Positions 8,987 through 18,227 of a stretch of 64,000 nt of DNA are shown here, one piece after another. The notes below the pieces were generated by a model, which saw nothing but the letters and a program-made list of their open reading frames with translations, searched no databases and was not told the origin of the DNA. The DNA is from Spelaeicoccus albus (GTDB lineage: Bacteria; Actinomycetota; Actinomycetes; Actinomycetales; Brevibacteriaceae), in assembly GCF_013409065.1 (NCBI RefSeq), contig NZ_JACBZP010000001.1, positions 1,054,001-1,118,000 of the forward strand. Reading direction: 5' to 3'. Position numbers and translations under genes: made by a program. Each line of letters begins with the position of its first letter. Position 1 is the first letter of the stretch.

Positions 8987-9447
8987 GAGGCAGTCCCTTC
9001 TCGTAACGGTGGGGCACTGTCGCCGGCCGGGTCCACCAGGCCCTTGCGAAGCAGGACGTTGCCGTACTGCCGCGTCTCGCCGGTGCGCACGATGACCGAG
9101 GAACCGGCTGCGGTCTCGTAGAAGTCGAACCTGTCGGTAAATCGGACGTGTTCGGCATCGACTCCCGCAACTCGCATGAGTTCTTGCTGCACGACCAGGA
9201 CGTCACCGGACGCCGACGCCATCAGATCGAGCGCGGGTGCGTCGTCCAGCGGGATGACTGTGCGAACGGCCGCCAGCATGTCGGGCGACCCAACTGCGGG
9301 GAAGTCGAGAACCGTGCCGGCGTTTTCGGCCGCGATCCGGGCGGCAGGAAAATGCGCGTCCGCGATCACGACGGAATCGGAGTGTCCGAGTCGATCGAGA
9401 CACCAAAGGAGCCGCCCGGTCAGCAGCGGATGAATACCTGTCAACAT
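8983..9447 (-). CDS. fucU: RbsD/FucU family mutarotase (L-fucose mutarotase)
   Basis: A 154-residue protein of the RbsD/FucU family, which interconverts alpha and beta anomers of the sugar. It matches FucU rather than RbsD in the N-terminal MLTGIHPLLTGRLLWCLDRL and in IADAHFPAARIA, with His residues placed as in the family. It lies between the lactonase gene and the transporter ATPase gene, whose start it overlaps by 4 nt. Its role would be to supply the anomer used by the downstream fucose dehydrogenase. Confidence 0.88.
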   Translation of the reverse strand: MLTGIHPLLTGRLLWCLDRLGHSDSVVIADAHFPAARIAAENAGTVLDFPAVGSPDMLAAVRTVIPLDDAPALDLMASASGDVLVVQQELMRVAGVDAEHVRFTDRFDFYETAAGSSVIVRTGETRQYGNVLLRKGLVDPAGDSAPPLREGTAS

Positions 9448-9490
9448 GCGGACTCCTCCCCATTAAGGACGCCGGGATAACGATTTCTGC

Positions 9491-10402
9491 TCATTGTAAG
9501 CGCCCAGGTTCCCTGCGACAATACTTCGCCGTGTCGAGTCGGTAGATTCGTGCTGCCGTGCCGCCGAGGAGCAGCGCCGCGTCGCTCGCCGGAAGCCGGT
9601 GAATCAGCTCGGACATCACGTGCCACGTGGGTGCGTAGCCGCCGTCCGGCACCACCATCGGCCAATCGCCGCCGTACATCAGCCGGCGCGGACCGAACGC
9701 CTCGAGCGCCGCGCTCCACGTATCGTCCAACGCGCCGACGTCGAACGGCGTCCCGGGCATGCGCAGCCCCGAGACCTTGGCTGCGACGTTCGGCAGCGCG
9801 GCCGCCCGGCTGATCGACCGGTGCCACGCACCGAAATCCTCGCTGCCGCGGGGCGGTTTGCCCAGGTGGTCGATGACGATTGTCAGATCGGGCAGCGCGG
9901 CGGCCAGATCGGCTGCGGCATCCAGATGCCGCGGCCACGCATCGGGCACATCGAACGTCAGGTCGCGCCCGGCCAGCATCGCCAGCGACTCGCGAACGGC
10001 TGGAAGGGCGAGAAAATCGTCGCGCGGGTCATTGTGCACGAGATGTCGGACGCCGACCAGTCGCCGGTTCTCGGCGAGGCGGTCGAGCGCACCGGCCGCG
10101 GCGGGCGGATCGTCGAGCGGGATCCATCCGACCACTCCGGCGACCCACGGGTGCTCGGCCGCCACGGTCAAGAGATGGTCGGTCTCCGCCATGGTGTCGT
10201 CGGCTTGGACGAGAACCGCGGCATCGAAGCCCGCCGCGTCGAGTTCGCCCTTTGCCTGTTCCGGCGTGAACGACGCGTACAGCTCGCCGTGCTCGGGAGT
10301 GAGCCACGGGTAGGCGGGCCGCCCGTCGACCGGCCCGCGGGGGAGGTCCCACACGTGCAGGTGCGCATCGATGCGCACGGATGGCCCGGGGCGCGGCGTC
10401 AT
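9491..10402 (-). CDS. Amidohydrolase 2 family lactonase, probable L-fuconolactonase
   Basis: A 303-residue TIM-barrel hydrolase of the amidohydrolase-2 family. The metal-binding HxH is in RIDAHLHVWDL, followed by VIDHLGKPP and the C-terminal MYGGDWPMV motif. The ATG at 10402 overlaps the stop of the aldo/keto reductase gene by 4 nt and begins just before the HxH motif; the frame's longer reading into the reductase gene is rejected. Next to L-fuconate dehydratase, the likely reaction is hydrolysis of L-fucono-lactone to L-fuconate. The 43-nt gap to fucU holds no hairpin. Confidence 0.82.
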   Translation of the reverse strand: MTPRPGPSVRIDAHLHVWDLPRGPVDGRPAYPWLTPEHGELYASFTPEQAKGELDAAGFDAAVLVQADDTMAETDHLLTVAAEHPWVAGVVGWIPLDDPPAAAGALDRLAENRRLVGVRHLVHNDPRDDFLALPAVRESLAMLAGRDLTFDVPDAWPRHLDAAADLAAALPDLTIVIDHLGKPPRGSEDFGAWHRSISRAAALPNVAAKVSGLRMPGTPFDVGALDDTWSAALEAFGPRRLMYGGDWPMVVPDGGYAPTWHVMSELIHRLPASDAALLLGGTAARIYRLDTAKYCRREPGRLQ

Positions 10403-11397
10403 GACTCGGCGTCCGCGCTCGCGGGAATCAGTCCCTCGCGGAACAAGGCCGACCAGAACTCGTCGGGGACGGCGGCGTCCATCCGAGCGGCGTTCTGGTG
10501 CATTTGTTCGGGATTGCGGGCACCGGCCACAACGGTCGTCACGACCGGATCGCGTAGGGAGAACTGGAGCGCGGCAGTGGGCACGTCGACGTCGAACTCG
10601 GCGCAAATCGCCGCAATCCGGCGGGTCCGCTCGAGCACGTCCGGGGGAGTGGCGCCGTAGTCGAACCGCGCGTCCGCGGGCTGTGCGTTCGTGGCCAGCA
10701 GGCCGGAGTTGAACACCGCGGCGTTGACGACGCCGATCCCGCGGCTGCGGCATTCGGGAAGTACCTCGTGGGCGGCCGGTTGATCGGCAAGCGTGTACCG
10801 GCCGGCGACCATCAGCAGGTCGATCGCGTCGGTCCGGGCCGCTTCGAGCAGCGTGCCGGTGGTCATCGACCCGACGCCGATTGCACGCACCAGGCCTTGG
10901 TCGCGCAATTCCGCAAGTGCTCGGACGCCGCGCGGTACAGCGCCGTCAATGCCGCTGCGTTCGGGATCGTGCAGGTACACCACGTCGATGCGGTCGATGC
11001 CGAGACGTTCCAGCGATGCGTCGATACTGGCGCGGATGCCGGCAGGGCTCAGATCGAACACGCGCCGCTGGTCGGCGGGCACGGCGAAGTCGTTGGCCGT
11101 GTCGAGGGTCCCGGCGCCGTCCGGATTGGGCACCAGCAGGCGACCGGCCTTGGTGGACAGGACGAATTGATCGCGCGGCTTGGTCTGCAGAAACGCTCCG
11201 AGCCGCCGTTCGGACAGCCCGAGACCGTAATGCGGGGCGGTGTCGAAATAGCGCACGCCGGATTCCCACGCGGCGTCCAGAACCTTCCAGGCCTCATCGT
11301 CGGTGAGAGCTCGGTAGAGATTGCCCACATTCGCCGCGCCGTAGCCCAGCCGGCCGAAGTCGATCGGGCCCGTGTCGATCATGGCTGTGTCGATCAT
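10399..11397 (-). CDS. Aldo/keto reductase, probable L-fucose (D-threo-aldose) 1-dehydrogenase
   Basis: A 332-residue AKR-fold oxidoreductase. Catalytic residues are visible: Asp and Tyr in [18 protein letters not shown], Lys in STKAGRLL and His in VVYLHDPE. The C-terminal cofactor loop is typical for NAD(P). The D-threo-aldose 1-dehydrogenase group oxidises L-fucose to the lactone, which fits the neighbouring lactonase and dehydratase. The start overlaps the dehydratase stop by 4 nt. A short in-frame duplication ([10 protein letters not shown]) gives a second possible ATG six codons later. Confidence 0.85.
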   Translation of the reverse strand: MIDTAMIDTGPIDFGRLGYGAANVGNLYRALTDDEAWKVLDAAWESGVRYFDTAPHYGLGLSERRLGAFLQTKPRDQFVLSTKAGRLLVPNPDGAGTLDTANDFAVPADQRRVFDLSPAGIRASIDASLERLGIDRIDVVYLHDPERSGIDGAVPRGVRALAELRDQGLVRAIGVGSMTTGTLLEAARTDAIDLLMVAGRYTLADQPAAHEVLPECRSRGIGVVNAAVFNSGLLATNAQPADARFDYGATPPDVLERTRRIAAICAEFDVDVPTAALQFSLRDPVVTTVVAGARNPEQMHQNAARMDAAVPDEFWSALFREGLIPASADAES

Positions 11398-12686
11398 GCG
11401 ATGCCGTCCGGGCGGAAGGTGTAGGCGTCAATGCTGTCGGGCAGCATTTCCGTGCCGGCGCCGGGAGCGGTCGGTGTGACGTAATTACCGTTCTCGATGC
11501 GGACCGGCGTGACGAAGTGTTCGTGCAAATGGTCGACATATTCGATCATGCGGCCGTCGAGCTGCCCCGACACCGCCACATAGTCGAACATCGACAGGTG
11601 CTGGACCGCCTCGCAAAGTCCGACCCCGCCGGCATGCGGACAGACGCGGACGCCGAACTTCGCAGCCAGCAGCAGTGCGGCGATGTTCTCGTTGATGCCT
11701 GCCACCCGGGCAGAATCGATCTGCATCACCTGCAGCGCGTCGGCTTGCAGAAACTGCTTGAACATCACTCGGTTCGACATGTGTTCGCCGGTGGCGACCG
11801 GGACGGGCGCGATGCCGCGGGCGATGGCGGCGTGGCCCAGCACGTCGTCCGGACTTGTCGGCTCTTCGACCCAGGCCAGGTCGAACTCGGCGAGCCCGTT
11901 GATCCACTCGATGGCCTGGCCGACGTCCCACCGTTGATTTGCGTCCACGGCAATTCGGATGTCGGGGCCGACCGCCTCGCGCGCCAGCCTTAAACGTCGG
12001 TTGTCTTCGTCCGGATCGTTGCCGACCTTCAGTTTGATTTGGGTGAAGCCGGCAGCGACGGCTTCCCGGGACAAACGGGTGAGTTTGGCGTCGTCGTAAC
12101 CGAGCCACCCCGGCGTCGTCGTGTAAGCGGGATAGCCGGAATCGAGTAGGGCGGCTTCGCGCTCGGAGCGGCCCGGCTGCGCGCGCTTCAGGATCGCCAG
12201 CGCGTCGTCCGGAGTCAAAGCGTCGGTCAGGTAGCGGAAGTCGACGAGCGACACTATCTCTTCGGGGCTCATCCCTGCCAATAACTGCCAGAGCGGCTGC
12301 CCGGCACGTTTGGCCTTGAGATCCCAGAGCGCGTTGACGACGGCCCCGATGGCCATGTGCATGACGCCTTTTTCCGGGCCGAGCCAGCGGAGCGGAGAGT
12401 CGTAGACGAAGCCGCGCCAGGTGGCCCCCATGTCCGCCAGGACCTCTTCGGCGTTCCGGCCGACAAGGCGGTCGGCCAGTGCCTCGATCGCGGCGGCCTG
12501 TACATCGTTGCCGCGGCCGATGGTGAAAGTGAAGCCGTGGCCCGTCAGGCCGTCAACGGCATCGGTGCGGATCCGCACGTACGCGGCCGAGTAATCGGGG
12601 TCGGTATTCATGGCGTCCGAGCCGTCGAGCGACTTCGACGTCGGAAACCGCACGTCGGTGGTTTCCAGCGCGATTATCGTGCTCAC
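11394..12686 (-). CDS. L-fuconate dehydratase (enolase superfamily)
   Basis: A 430-residue mandelate-racemase-group enolase. The capping domain is followed by the barrel with the KxK motif in [10 protein letters not shown], metal ligands in [21 protein letters not shown] and VATGEHMSN, and the His of [11 protein letters not shown]. The N-terminus ([19 protein letters not shown]) and overall length match L-fuconate dehydratase, which makes 2-keto-3-deoxy-L-fuconate. The start is GTG at 12686 with GGAGGATGAGCT just upstream. It is the first gene of the operon. The enzymes that would split or oxidise the product are not in this window. Confidence 0.92.
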   Translation of the reverse strand: MSTIIALETTDVRFPTSKSLDGSDAMNTDPDYSAAYVRIRTDAVDGLTGHGFTFTIGRGNDVQAAAIEALADRLVGRNAEEVLADMGATWRGFVYDSPLRWLGPEKGVMHMAIGAVVNALWDLKAKRAGQPLWQLLAGMSPEEIVSLVDFRYLTDALTPDDALAILKRAQPGRSEREAALLDSGYPAYTTTPGWLGYDDAKLTRLSREAVAAGFTQIKLKVGNDPDEDNRRLRLAREAVGPDIRIAVDANQRWDVGQAIEWINGLAEFDLAWVEEPTSPDDVLGHAAIARGIAPVPVATGEHMSNRVMFKQFLQADALQVMQIDSARVAGINENIAALLLAAKFGVRVCPHAGGVGLCEAVQHLSMFDYVAVSGQLDGRMIEYVDHLHEHFVTPVRIENGNYVTPTAPGAGTEMLPDSIDAYTFRPDGIA

Positions 12687-12721
12687 AGCTCATCCTCCGG
12701 GTTGATGGGTCTACCGCACCG

Positions 12722-12751
12722 AGCTTAAAGATCGGATGTCTAAGCTGTCAA
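12722..12751 (-). promoter_or_regulatory. Promoter and operator-like palindrome of the fucose operon
   Basis: On the minus strand TTGACA (12751-12746) is followed after 16-17 nt by a -10-like TTTAAG/TTAAGC (12729-12723). The spacer and -10 coincide with a 25-bp near-palindrome at 12722-12746, with AGCTTA and TAAGCT outer arms and 10 of 12 base pairs symmetric. That layout suits a repressor blocking RNA polymerase. No regulator gene lies next to it. Confidence 0.6.
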
Positions 12752-12763
12752 TAGCGGCTCCCC

Positions 12764-12837
12764 GCAAAACGCGGCGGCGCGTCGGGAACGCGCCGTTCCG
12801 ACGGGGCGGGCTATACGTTGTGGCGCGTCTTGCGGGT
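12764..12837. repeat. Structured repeat, copy 2
   Basis: Outer arms CCCGCAAAACGCG and CGCGTCTTGCGGG pair with one A-C mismatch on the plus strand, which is a G-U pair on the minus strand. An inner hairpin is formed by CGTCGGGAAC and GTTCCGACG. It shares GACGGGGCGGGCTATACG and flanking blocks with copy 1 at 5195-5266. It sits between the fucose-operon promoter and the methyltransferase gene. Confidence 0.65.
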
Positions 12838-12849
12838 CGATTCCGGCGA

Positions 12850-12855
12850 TAGGCT
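12850..12855 (+). promoter_or_regulatory. -10 box of methyltransferase gene (leaderless arrangement)
   Basis: TAGGCT ends 6 nt before the ATG at 12862 and there is no ribosome-binding site, so the transcript probably begins at the start codon. Confidence 0.5.
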
Positions 12856-12861
12856 TGGCAC

Positions 12862-13467
12862 ATGCGGGAAGAAACTCTGTGGGAATCGCAAAAGCGGCGG
12901 AATCCGGGACATTCGGCGTGGTACATCCAACGTTTCGAGATGATGCGAGAACGCGGCGACGATCTGGACGGCGAGGCCCGGTTGATTGATGCGCTGGCCG
13001 CACGCCGCAGCCGGATTCTGGACGCCGGATGCGGGCCGGGCCGAGTCGGCGGCGAGCTGGCGCGCCGCGGGCACGACGTCGTCGGCGTCGACGTCGATCC
13101 GGAACTCATCGAGGCGGCCGAGCGTGATTACCCGCGGGCCCGTTGGATTCTCGGCGACCTCACCGAATTGAACCTTGCGGCCGAGGGGATCGAGGGCAAA
13201 ATCGACGTGATCGTTTGTGCCGGTCAGGTCATGACGTTCGTTGCGCCCGGAACCGCTCCCGAGGTGTTGTCCCGATTTGCCGGCCATCTGGCGCCGGACG
13301 GTCGGGCCGTCATCGGATTCGGCACCGGCCGCGGGTACGACTTCGGCGAATTCCTGCAGGACGCCGACGAAGCCGGGCTGGTCTTGCAGTACCGGTTCTC
13401 GACCTGGGATTTGCGCCCGTTCGACGACTCGTCCGACTTCTTGGTTGCCGTTTTCGGCGCCGCTTGA
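12862..13467 (+). CDS. Class I SAM-dependent methyltransferase
   Basis: A 201-residue cytoplasmic methyltransferase. SAM-binding motif I is ILDAGCGPGRVGGELARRG, followed by the acidic end of strand 2 in VVGVDVDPELIEAAE and motif IV-like VIVCAGQVMTFV. The substrate is not evident from the sequence; the short N-terminal helix (ETLWESQKRR) and compact size fit small-molecule methyltransferases. It stands alone, preceded by a leaderless-type -10 box and followed by a hairpin shared with the convergent DUF4352 gene. Confidence 0.82.
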   Translation: MREETLWESQKRRNPGHSAWYIQRFEMMRERGDDLDGEARLIDALAARRSRILDAGCGPGRVGGELARRGHDVVGVDVDPELIEAAERDYPRARWILGDLTELNLAAEGIEGKIDVIVCAGQVMTFVAPGTAPEVLSRFAGHLAPDGRAVIGFGTGRGYDFGEFLQDADEAGLVLQYRFSTWDLRPFDDSSDFLVAVFGAA

Positions 13468-13552
13468 GTCGGTCGGCGAATCCGCGGACGGTTGACGCGG
13501 GCCGGCCCGGGGGCACGACGCGCGCCTGTGCCGTGATCCCGGGCCGACTTCT

Positions 13553-13587
13553 TCTCGGCCGGCCGTTTTGGGGGGAGCCGGCCGAGA
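13553..13587. terminator. Bidirectional hairpin between convergent genes
   Basis: A perfect 11-bp stem (TCTCGGCCGGC at 13553-13563 and GCCGGCCGAGA at 13577-13587) has a 13-nt loop containing TTTTGGGGG. It lies between the methyltransferase gene and the opposed DUF4352 gene. No strong T-tract follows, so termination may be partial or not of the simple intrinsic kind. Confidence 0.6.
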
Positions 13588-13599
13588 GCTTATGGGCGG

Positions 13600-14427
13600 C
13601 TAGCCCAGCGCTACCTTGACGGACGAGCTGAACAGGGCGCCGCTGAACTCGATGTACTTCGGCGTGATGGTCTTCGGCACGTCGAACACGATGGTGCCGT
13701 TGACCGTATTGCCCGGGTTGATGTCTTCGAGGAAACTATTGGACTCGTCCAGATAGATACCCGCCTCGTCGTCGGCGCTGTATTCCTTGCCCGCCTTGTC
13801 GAACAGCTTTTGCTCGCTTCCCATGAACATCTCCGACGAGTCCCCGACGTTCGTCACCTTCACGGACACCAGGACGAACTGCCCCTGCGCTTTTTCGCCC
13901 AGGTACGAATCACCGACCCTGGACACACCCTTTTGCACTTTCGTGACGGTGAACTTGAAATGACCGCTCGTGACCGAGTCGCCGATCTGCGCCATCGCGG
14001 GGGCCTTCTTTTTGGCTGCCGGTTTCTTGGCTGCCGGTTTGTTTCCCGCAGCGTCGTGAGCGGCGGCATTCGCGTCGTCGTTTTGGTGCGCCGAGGATGA
14101 CGTATCGGCCGAACCGGCCGCCTGATCCGAGCCGCCGCCGAAGCAACTGGCCATGATGCTCACCACAATGACGGCGAGAATCCAGAACCACACGCGTTGA
14201 TACCACTTCTTCTTGGGCTTCGGCGGCGGATACCCGGCCGGCGGGTACTGCCCTTGCCAATAACCGCCCGGGCCGCCGGGGTACTGTCCGGGCGGCGGCC
14301 CCTGCGGCGGCGGCCCCTGCGGCGGCGGGCCCTGCGGCGGCGGCCCCTGCGGCGGCGGGCCCTGGTAGCCCTGCGGCGGCTGCGCGCTTTGCTCGATGCC
14401 GGCTTGGTTGTTTGACCTGTGTCCCAT
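13600..14427 (-). CDS. Membrane-anchored DUF4352 domain protein with Gly-Pro-Gln repeat
   Basis: A 275-residue protein. Residues ~15-60 form a low-complexity cytoplasmic segment with repeated GPPPQ units ending in GQYPGGPGGY. One membrane segment follows (VWFWILAVIVVSIMASCF), then a Lys/Ala-rich linker (KPAAKKPAAKKKAP) and a C-terminal ~130-residue DUF4352 immunoglobulin-like domain starting at QIGDSVTSGHFKFTV and facing outside. DUF4352 proteins are actinobacterial and firmicute surface proteins of uncertain role. The ATG at 14427 was chosen because the protein starts as expected there, although only a weak GGGGA site precedes it. It is divergent from the histidine kinase. Confidence 0.78.
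   Translation of the reverse strand: MGHRSNNQAGIEQSAQPPQGYQGPPPQGPPPQGPPPQGPPPQGPPPGQYPGGPGGYWQGQYPPAGYPPPKPKKKWYQRVWFWILAVIVVSIMASCFGGGSDQAAGSADTSSSAHQNDDANAAAHDAAGNKPAAKKPAAKKKAPAMAQIGDSVTSGHFKFTVTKVQKGVSRVGDSYLGEKAQGQFVLVSVKVTNVGDSSEMFMGSEQKLFDKAGKEYSADDEAGIYLDESNSFLEDINPGNTVNGTIVFDVPKTITPKYIEFSGALFSSSVKVALG
14290..14375. repeat. In-frame coding repeat for GPPPQ units
   Basis: GC-rich units of 15-18 nt are repeated in tandem and encode the GPPPQ tract of the DUF4352 protein. Such a tract can change length by slippage. Confidence 0.6.
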
Positions 14428-14608
14428 GACGATCCCCGATCTCGGTAGCAATGAACTGATGACCCCAGTCCATCGCCGCGGGGCCCATCGCCACATCGCC
14501 CGATCGGTCAGACTCGGCACGCCGATCGGGGGACCCCTGTCACCACCGGGCGAGCCTGTCGGGCGAGGTGCCGTGTCGGTGCTCGCGGATACGCTTCACG
14601 ACGTGAAG

Positions 14609-15937
14609 ATGAACGATGGGCGCCCGGCTCGCACGCCGGCACAGCGCGTGACGGCGTGGGGGCTGAAGTGCCTCTGGATCGCCGGCACGCTCTGCGTGGC
14701 GTGGCTGTGCACAGCTTCGGCGATGTTCAGCCTGTACGCGCTGCCGATCGCCTTCCAAGGGGCCTATGACGATCCGCAGTCCGTCATCACGAATACCGGC
14801 ATGCTGCTGTTCATGCTGGCGTTAGCGTGCGATGTCACGCTGTTCTGGCGACGGCGAGTCCCGTGGCTTCCCGTTGCCGCCGGCCTGCTGCTGACCGTCG
14901 TCTTGCAAATGGACGCCTTGCTCGCCCTGGTCGGCGTCGCCTCCTTTGTCGGCCGACGGCGCGGAAAAGGAACAATGCTCTGGACGGCGGCGGCAATAGG
15001 TGCCGCGGCTTGGGCCGGCATCCGCGACGGACTCCGGCCGGCCGACCACTCCGCAACGTCGCTCATTCTCGACCTGGGCGATGAGACAGGTGCACAGCCG
15101 CAGCAATTCATCGTTGCAATCGTCGTGACGGCGGTTGCGATCGGCGCCGCCGTGGCCTACGGGCTGATCCGCCGGTCCCGACGCGAAGTGAAGGTCGCTG
15201 AGCAGCGCACGCTCGGCGAAAAGCGTCGCGGCGACTCGCTCTCGACGACAGTGGCGCGCCAAGACGAACGCGAAATGCTGGCCCAAGAGGTCCACGATGC
15301 GCTGGCGCACCGGCTGTCGCTGATATCGCTGCAATCCCAATCTCTGAAAGTCCTGGCGAAATCGGCCGATCCGGCAGTGGCGGCTGCGGCGACCGCGCTC
15401 CAGAGCAATGCACACAAATCGCTCGACGATCTGCGGAACCTCATCGGCGTGCTCCGCGAACCCGCCGCCGAGTCGCCGCGCCCACACGCCGAAGTGCCGC
15501 TGCCGCCCGGCGTCGGCCTCACCGACCTGCAGGAACTTGTCGAGACATCCCGGCGCGCCGGCATGACCATCAACTCATCGATACTGCTGTCCGACACGGC
15601 CGGCGCCAGCCCACTTCTCGACAAGGCCGCCTATCGCGTCGTCCAGGAGGCTCTCACCAATGTGCAGAAGCATTCGCCGTCGTCACCGGTTTGGCTTTGG
15701 GTACGCGCGGAAGCCGGCAACGGCGTGCTGATCCGAGTGGTCAACCCGATCGGCGCCGTTGGCCCGCTCGACGCGACCGGCTGCGGCGCCGGCGTGGTCG
15801 GTATGCGCGAACGCGCGGCAATGCTGGGAGGTACCACCGATATCGGCCCGGACGGCCACGGAAGCTTTCTCGTCGACGTCCACCTGCCATGGCACCAGGA
15901 GAGCGAGACCGCCGGCCGCCCGGTCGGTGCCGCCTGA
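14609..15937 (+). CDS. Two-component sensor histidine kinase (NarL/DesK-type, HisKA_3)
   Basis: About 442 residues. Four to five membrane segments occupy roughly residues 15-190 (WIAGTLCVAWLCTASAMF, LPVAAGLLLTVVLQM, FIVAIVVTAVAIGAAVAY). The HisKA_3 dimerisation box MLAQEVHDALAHRLSLIS holds the phosphorylated His near residue 229. The HATPase domain shows AYRVVQEALTNVQKHSP (N box) and GAGVVGMRERAAMLGG (G box). There is no large extracellular sensor domain. The start is uncertain: ATG 14609 or GTG 14603 are the likely choices, neither with a good ribosome site. Longer readings would overlap the divergent DUF4352 start. The response regulator follows after 36 nt. Confidence 0.85.
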   Translation: MNDGRPARTPAQRVTAWGLKCLWIAGTLCVAWLCTASAMFSLYALPIAFQGAYDDPQSVITNTGMLLFMLALACDVTLFWRRRVPWLPVAAGLLLTVVLQMDALLALVGVASFVGRRRGKGTMLWTAAAIGAAAWAGIRDGLRPADHSATSLILDLGDETGAQPQQFIVAIVVTAVAIGAAVAYGLIRRSRREVKVAEQRTLGEKRRGDSLSTTVARQDEREMLAQEVHDALAHRLSLISLQSQSLKVLAKSADPAVAAAATALQSNAHKSLDDLRNLIGVLREPAAESPRPHAEVPLPPGVGLTDLQELVETSRRAGMTINSSILLSDTAGASPLLDKAAYRVVQEALTNVQKHSPSSPVWLWVRAEAGNGVLIRVVNPIGAVGPLDATGCGAGVVGMRERAAMLGGTTDIGPDGHGSFLVDVHLPWHQESETAGRPVGAA

Positions 15938-15973
15938 TCATTTCCGGCATTGTCAGTGCCGGCGGATAGCGTC

Positions 15974-16696
15974 ATGATCATGACAATCATCGACGACGCT
16001 CCGGCAGACGTTCGCAGACCAACTCACGTCGCCGCTCCGGCCCGCACAACGCGGATCATGCTGGTGGACGACGACGCCATGGTGCGTACCGGAGTGCGCA
16101 CCATCCTCGAACAATCGGATCGGTTGAGCGTGGTCGCGGAGGCTTCGGACGGCGACGAAGTCGTCCAATCCGTGTTCGCGCACCGACCGGACGTCATTTT
16201 CATGGACCTGCACATGAAGCGCATGGGTGGGCTCGACGCAATCCGGGCCCTGGCCACCGTGCCGGCCGCGCCGAAGGTCATTGCGCTGACAAGTTTCGAC
16301 CTCGATGCGTACGTCTTCCAAGCGCTTGAGGTCGGAGCCGTCGGGTTCTTGCTGAAGGACTCCACCGCCGACGAACTGATCGGGGCCGTCGACGTCGTCT
16401 TGGCCGGCAACTCGATCTTGTCGCCGCGTTCGACAGCGCACTTGGTGCGGCACTTCGCGCACGGCACCGCGCAGGCCGAACGCGCCGAGGCGTTTGCTGC
16501 ATGCCGGCTGCTCACCGAGCGCGAACGCGACGTCGCGGTACTGGTCGCCGCCGGCTTGTCGAATGCCGAGATCGGCGATCGGCTCTTTTGCAGCGCGGCC
16601 ACCGTCAAGACACATCTGACCAAGGCCATGGCGAAGCTGGACGCCGGCAGCAGGGTTCAGGTCGCGCTAGTCATGCAAAAGGCCGGTCTCGTCTAG
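15974..16696 (+). CDS. LuxR-family two-component response regulator
   Basis: A 240-residue NarL/FixJ-type regulator. The receiver domain has the acidic pocket IMLVDDDAMV, the phosphoacceptor Asp in VIFMDLHMKRMGG (about residue 78), a Thr/Ser in IALTSFD and Lys in GFLLKDSTADEL. The C-terminal LuxR-type HTH is LLTERERDVAVLVAAGLSNA followed by CSAATVKTHLTKAMAKL. The ATG at 15974 has GGCGGA upstream; other in-frame starts exist at 15950 and 15980. It pairs with the kinase just upstream. Its targets cannot be told from the sequence. It converges on the aspA gene with an 11-nt gap. Confidence 0.88.
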   Translation: MIMTIIDDAPADVRRPTHVAAPARTTRIMLVDDDAMVRTGVRTILEQSDRLSVVAEASDGDEVVQSVFAHRPDVIFMDLHMKRMGGLDAIRALATVPAAPKVIALTSFDLDAYVFQALEVGAVGFLLKDSTADELIGAVDVVLAGNSILSPRSTAHLVRHFAHGTAQAERAEAFAACRLLTERERDVAVLVAAGLSNAEIGDRLFCSAATVKTHLTKAMAKLDAGSRVQVALVMQKAGLV

Positions 16697-16707
16697 GTCG
16701 AGCCGCC

Positions 16708-18141
<1,434 letters not shown>

Positions 18142-18215
18142 AATGTCCTCTCATACGGGGATCGAGCCGCTCTGACCAACCTATCGCGCCCGAAATCGCC
18201 GGCGAAGCCGGTTGT

Positions 18216-18221
18216 TAGCCT
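18216..18221 (+). promoter_or_regulatory. -10 box of CynX-type MFS gene (leaderless arrangement)
   Basis: TAGCCT ends 6 nt before the GTG start at 18228 and no ribosome-binding site is present. Confidence 0.45.
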
Positions 18222-18227
18222 TGACTG

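Noticed and set aside
12764-12837. Plain intrinsic terminator
   Set aside because: There is no T-tract, it lies upstream of a divergent gene pair, and it shares a conserved core with the copy at 5195-5266.
14290-14375. Short tandem repeats looking like a mini-array
   Set aside because: The units are in-frame codons for GPPPQ in a membrane protein; there are no spacers and no cas genes, so it is not CRISPR.
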